In this document: one piece after another, positions 60,001 through 64,000 of the stretch
Layout of the letters: each line of letters opens with the position of its first letter
Position numbering within the stretch: position 1 is the stretch's first letter
Origin: Holothuria scabra
Lineage: Eukaryota; Echinodermata; Holothuroidea; Aspidochirotida; Holothuriidae
Direction: 5' to 3'
Length of the DNA stretch: 64,000 nt
NCBI GenBank assembly: GCA_037179385.1
Contig: CM074190.1
Span: forward strand, 5,222,284-5,286,283
Program-made: the position numbers and the translations under genes
The notes under the pieces: generated by a model
The model's database searches: none
What the model was told of the DNA's origin: nothing
What the model saw: only the letters and a program-made list of their open reading frames with translations

Positions 60001-62418
60001 CATACCATAATCATTCTCTTTCGGCAGTAATGTCATAGCGCCATCCAACCAAGTAAACGTTTCGAAGTGAGTGAACTCTACGGTGACCGAGAAAGGAATT
60101 TAGAACAATATTTAAGCAGGTATATCTCAAAACTTCAACATATCTCGAAATTTATTTTGAACGCGTTTCTCGAAAGTTCGACTCCGTAATTACAAAAATA
60201 GGAGATAATCAGTCGAGATTACGAGATAATCATGTAAAACTTGTTATTGACCTTCTTCGAACGACGTAAATATTAGACATCGATGATTGACTTTGAAGGC
60301 TAAACAAAATTACGACCACATTCAGGGTGTTGTAGGAACAGCGAATGGGGGATTTTCACCACTCAAGTCTCTTGCATGTTTTGTTTGTTTGATATAATTA
60401 TTTTCCAAAAATCTTAATTTTTACAGTCGTTGATCCCTTGCAGAGTAATTATCCAGTAGCGTTCGCAGGGGCAAAGAGGCATTGAGCCATACCTTGACAA
60501 GCTTCTTTTTTTAGATCCTAAAAACACGTACTTTAGTAACACGAATTTTACTTCAAAGGGTATAGCACATGTGACACAAGGTTACATGCTATTGATTTTT
60601 TGTTTATAATTGCACACAAAAGCTATACATTAAGACCGTTTAGATCCTCTTTACAAGCATGTGAATGAAATTTTTGGCCATCTGAGGGTTCGCAATTTTT
60701 CAAAATCTTCTTTGTTTCGCTTAAATATTAGGCAAAGTAACATTTTTCAGGTCAAAGTATTTTTTAATAACATTTGATCACTTTGCAGTTTGCATGAACT
60801 TATTTTGGAGTGAAACATTTATTGCAAACTACAAAATAGAGAGCAACTGCTTAGCTTTCTCGTACAAGTATGGGAAATGCTATTTCCGCCCATCTGAGGG
60901 ATCTCATTTTTTCACAGTCGAAAATCTTGCACTTTTTACAATTAGGCAAACTTAAGAAAATATCTGTAGACTAAAGCAATAGCCTACCTTATTTTGTAAC
61001 TACTTCACCACTTTTTGAAAGGGTCCTTGTCAGGCTATTAGGGCATCAAAGAAGTTTCAGCGTCAAAATTAGTACCTTCCGAACGCTATATACTATTGAG
61101 ATGTAGTTTTCACACATTGAAAGGGTATAGTTCTGCTTTCTTTGAAGCCAATGAAGTTTGTCCCCTAAAAACCTCTGCAGTAATTCAGACTTTTACCTGC
61201 GTTTAATTATGTAATTATTTTGGCCAACAACAATCTGTCTAATGAACGTAAAGAGCAGCCCCAAGTTGTAACGGTGTAGTTGGCTATCCTGTTCCATGGA
61301 TAGCTTCATTGAAAAACACGTGACCATATCTTCCCAAATTGTGAATTGATGAGGCTGTTACTCACAACTTTACCTTTGATAAGCTAAAGGGCCTATTTAA
61401 ATCCTGAATTATGAAAAGGACTTGAAACTGGAGAATTAGGAAACATTGTAGCGAGAATTGACTGTTTTTTCCAAAGTAGGCATTTGCTGCAACCGTTCTT
61501 GCCCTTTAATTCTTTGTTCACACTCATTTTTATTGATTATAAGGTCAGTTACAAACATTGGTAACATCTGAATTGAAATGCGAGGTACTTAATATGCTGT
61601 CGTGTATACGATTGCACGAGAATGGGTTAACATTTCGTAAATAGCAAAAACCACCAAGGGATCTGCAGGTCTTTGGAGTCAAGTTACCATAGAAACGATT
61701 GTTACTTGAGACTTACGAATATGACCTTCGACACAATATGCGTCACATTCGGAGAAAACATGTCTGTAACCACGAAAGAACAATATAATATTGGCAAATG
61801 CATTCAACTGCTTGAGTGAAATAAAGTTGAAGAAGCGTTTATGGTTGTTTAATCCACTCTTTTGAAAAAAGGGTGCATGGGTCATCCATGAGAAGTTCTT
61901 CAAAGGTAGGGAGATTTATAACTATTGAATTTGTCTGAAAATGCCGGAATTTTCGTTGATTCCTTCTGACTTTCGAAACTAAAAATGCAAATGTTCGTAT
62001 AAGTTGCATTTATTTGGGGCTTTACCATAGTTACAAGTAACGTTACTCTAGGCATTGCTCCACTTCTAGTCAGCGAAATGAGGTGGGTACAGTACTGTGT
62101 AGAGATACGTCGACAGAGAGAGGGATTTCGATCAGAGGGGTCAGTTTCGTCCACACGTCCACACGGACACCTATGTATGCAGGTAGATAGCCTGAGTCTC
62201 AGTGCGATATAAGACATGGTTTTCACAACTTCCAGTTGGCCTGTACCAAAGCCGGTACTAAAGCTACCAATTGTCGTATTTCTCCTTGGGTTGTATAAAA
62301 ACATGTATGCAATACTCTATCCTAACTTTTTGAATACCTGCTCTTCTACTTGAAGAATTGAGCACTCTTTTAAGTTTTGTTTTTTGAACACCTATTTGTA
62401 CAGTTTATACTAATTAAT
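57018..62418. other. Repeat-rich intergenic DNA
   Basis: No supported gene. 57900-59650 looks like a composite of non-autonomous elements, with GGCGTAGGAAGC at the left and GCTTCCTACGCC at the right as possible inverted ends. CGCGC hairpins lie at 58048, 59127 and 59424, and the CATCTGA-GGT block recurs at 58720, 60680 and 60890. A 134-codon minus-strand frame at 61900-62304 has no domain. Confidence 0.45.
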
Positions 62419-62419
62419 A

Positions 62420-62423
62420 AATA

Positions 62424-62457
<34 letters not shown>

Positions 62458-62560
62458 CTATTTATATATGGATATATATATATAGTTATATATATATACA
62501 GATATATATATATAGGTATATATATATACAGGTATATATATATATATATATATATATAGG
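62420..62560. repeat. Compound (TA)n microsatellite
   Basis: About 140 bp of TA repeats interrupted by GG, CAGG and CTATT units. Confidence 0.95.
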
Positions 62561-62836
62561 TGTCCGTAAATTTGACAACTTTGAAGTCATTGTATTTACT
62601 TTGTAAATATATGAGGGCGCCCTTGACCGTTTACGTATTCCTATAGAAAAAGTGTGTAGAACGTTAAGGCGAAACTTATATTTCGCCCCCAAAATTTTCC
62701 CCCAAAGATCAACTTTTCAACAACAACTTTCTCCCTAAAGTGCCGAATTCGTGAAATATCTATGTATATATTGTATCGAAAATTGGTCGAAAAGAGGTAG
62801 TAGAAAGTTCTTTAAAGTTTGCGAAAACTTCACGAC

Positions 62837-62861
62837 GTTTCGGTATAAACCCCTTCATCAG
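62837..62861 (-). other. Hammerhead-like core in the Penelope-like element
   Basis: On the minus strand CTGATGA is followed after 13 nt by GAAAC, the two conserved boxes of hammerhead ribozymes. It lies about 220 bp downstream of the decayed GIY-YIG frame, where Penelope-like elements are known to carry such motifs. Stem II would be only 2-4 bp here, so activity is doubtful. Confidence 0.4.
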
Positions 62862-63080
62862 GTGGCAGGAACCAAACTGAACAACCAACAGAGTGCGACT
62901 GGTGAAACACAAAACAAAAAGAAAAAGAGGGTCCTGGATGAAAAGGTACACACGTAAAATGAACACGGTCGGAAAAGTAAAATGGAAGAGAAAAACGGAG
63001 ACCAGCAAAAAGGTCACCTGAAAAACGAGCACGAACGAACAGGTGTAAAAAGTTAAAACTGGGATATTTGAGAGTGAATT

Positions 63081-63720
63081 TTACAAAAGGTCAGTTCTAA
63101 CATTAAAGCCGTGTGGAGCGAGAGTACCAAGCCTCGTGATAAGTCGGTTTTCATCACTTAGGTGGTCACGTGACCGTGCTGTTTTGAACAAAGTGAAGGC
63201 GGTGAAATTTTCAGCCACTGGTTATCCTTGGAGATTCTGTTTGATGGACCTAAGGTGCTCGGTGACTCGGTTCTCTCTCCCAAATACAACTAGTTACAAC
63301 TCCCACAAGCTAAAATAAAAACTACATTAGAGGAAATTCAAAGCTGTCAACGTTTGGGCCTGAAATATCGACTTGATTGTGTTTGACAACAACTGGGCAT
63401 GCATTTCTGCTCAGACGGTTACAGGGAAATGTTTCAAGGTGATGCTGAAGGGAGTTTGTGGGTGGGGAAGCCCCAACCAAATGTTTTGCTAAATTTTTCT
63501 CAATTCTGAAAGCAGAATTGGGAGTTCCTGAACTTCCTGGAAAATATCACTTGTTGAAGGGTCCTGTCGAAGGGATTCTACATTTTTGTAACTTATAATA
63601 GGACGGACTGAAGGGTGATATGAAATAACTAAAGGAATGCGTACCATATGTTGGAACCAGATTTGTTCTTTTTCCCCAAGACTTCCTCTCTTCTAGTTCC
63701 TTGAATTCTGCGTAGGGCAT
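63081..63720 (-). mobile_element. Decayed Penelope-like element (GIY-YIG endonuclease end)
   Basis: On the minus strand the reading FGRENRVTEHLRSIKQNLQG, (stop), PVAENF, then ENRLITRLGTLAPHGFNVRT ends at TAA 63083-63081. This matches the C-terminal pattern of GIY-YIG endonucleases of Penelope-like retroelements (variant YIG, EHL, a late ...RLGTL..HG.N block). Upstream (63300-63720), HPSVRP and DPSTSDIFQ-like words appear in shifted frames with several stops, so the copy is dead. Confidence 0.6.
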
Positions 63721-63762
63721 TATCTAGAGAGAATTTAGGCAGGGTACTGGCGTTTTTCAAAA

Positions 63763-63782
63763 AGGATAATATATATTATCCT
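63763..63782. repeat. Perfect 20-bp palindrome
   Basis: AGGATAATATATATTATCCT is its own reverse complement. First of three palindromes within 122 bp. Confidence 0.95.
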
Positions 63783-63799
63783 AATTGGCAAGAAATAAA

Positions 63800-63884
63800 T
63801 TTCTTGGCAATTCACAATGCTCTTTTCAACAGTAACTCACATACTGTGTTACTGTTAAAAAGAGCATTGTGAATTGCCAAGAAA
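63800..63884. repeat. 37-bp-arm hairpin, pre-miRNA-like or foldback
   Basis: The left arm (63800-63836, TTTCTTGGCAATTCACAATG...) pairs with the right arm (63848-63884) over 37 bp with one mismatch, around an 11-nt loop (TCACATACTGT). The size suits a miRNA precursor, but the near-perfect stem and neighbouring palindromes suggest a foldback DNA element. Neither strand codes. Confidence 0.9.
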
Positions 63885-64000
63885 AAAGAAGACATGCTTT
63901 CATCGGGATGTATTTAACTTGTAGCTTTTACGGTTTTCTGGAAAGAAACAGAACTTGAAAGTCTCACTAGTCTTAACCTAATTAATTTCCTTTTCTTCAC

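Noticed and set aside
61900..62304. 134-codon minus-strand frame
   Set aside because: Longest unassigned frame on the right, but no domain, signal peptide or splice context; lies in repeat-rich DNA.

Overview
This is nuclear DNA of a marine invertebrate animal. Genes have GT-AG introns, the intergenic DNA is AT-rich, and mobile elements are dense (CR1/jockey-like LINE fragments, a Penelope-like fragment, tRNA-derived SINEs, piggyBac-type and hAT-type MITEs, foldback elements). The two conserved genes look deuterostome-like. My best guess is an echinoderm, possibly a sea cucumber, but that is inference and no sequence search was run.

Layout. 1-10,000: a tRNA-like SINE head next to a (TA)n tract, then two tandem minus-strand genes for two-Ig-domain membrane receptors. 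The first (364-1533) is one unbroken frame interrupted by two TGA codons; the second (7954-8994) is intact and intronless. Foldback elements, a hAT-like element and several MITEs lie between them. 10,000-14,200: repeats and the 3' side of PCCB. 14,204-37,247 (minus): a complete propionyl-CoA carboxylase beta gene, resolved here into 16 coding exons whose phases all agree (544 aa). Its introns carry SINEs, MITEs, a LINE fragment and a regular satellite of about 145 bp (30,228-31,905), each unit holding a cluster of nuclear-receptor half-sites. 37,248-37,910: a short divergent promoter with a CRE and a CCAAT box. 37,911-39,146 (plus): MSL2, the RING/CXC subunit of the MSL histone acetyltransferase complex, in one coding exon. 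39,147-64,000: mostly repeats, including a ~0.6 kb tandem duplication, an RT fragment (44,609-45,450), a weak three-exon small-gene candidate (46,680-47,391), recurrent CGCGC-hairpin repeats, a textbook hAT-type MITE (56,747-57,017), a (TA)n compound microsatellite, a decayed Penelope-like element with a hammerhead-like core, and a cluster of palindromes at the right edge.

How the parts relate. PCCB (mitochondrial propionate catabolism) and MSL2 (chromatin acetylation) share a head-to-head intergenic region of 663 bp. To my knowledge the same neighbours lie divergently in vertebrates, so this is probably an ancient linkage. The Ig receptors are a separate, probably expanding family of cell-surface proteins I could not name. 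The most notable items are the PCCB-MSL2 linkage, the DR4-DR4-DR1 satellite inside PCCB, the intronless Ig receptor pair with its two in-frame TGA codons, and the palindrome cluster at 63,763-63,884.
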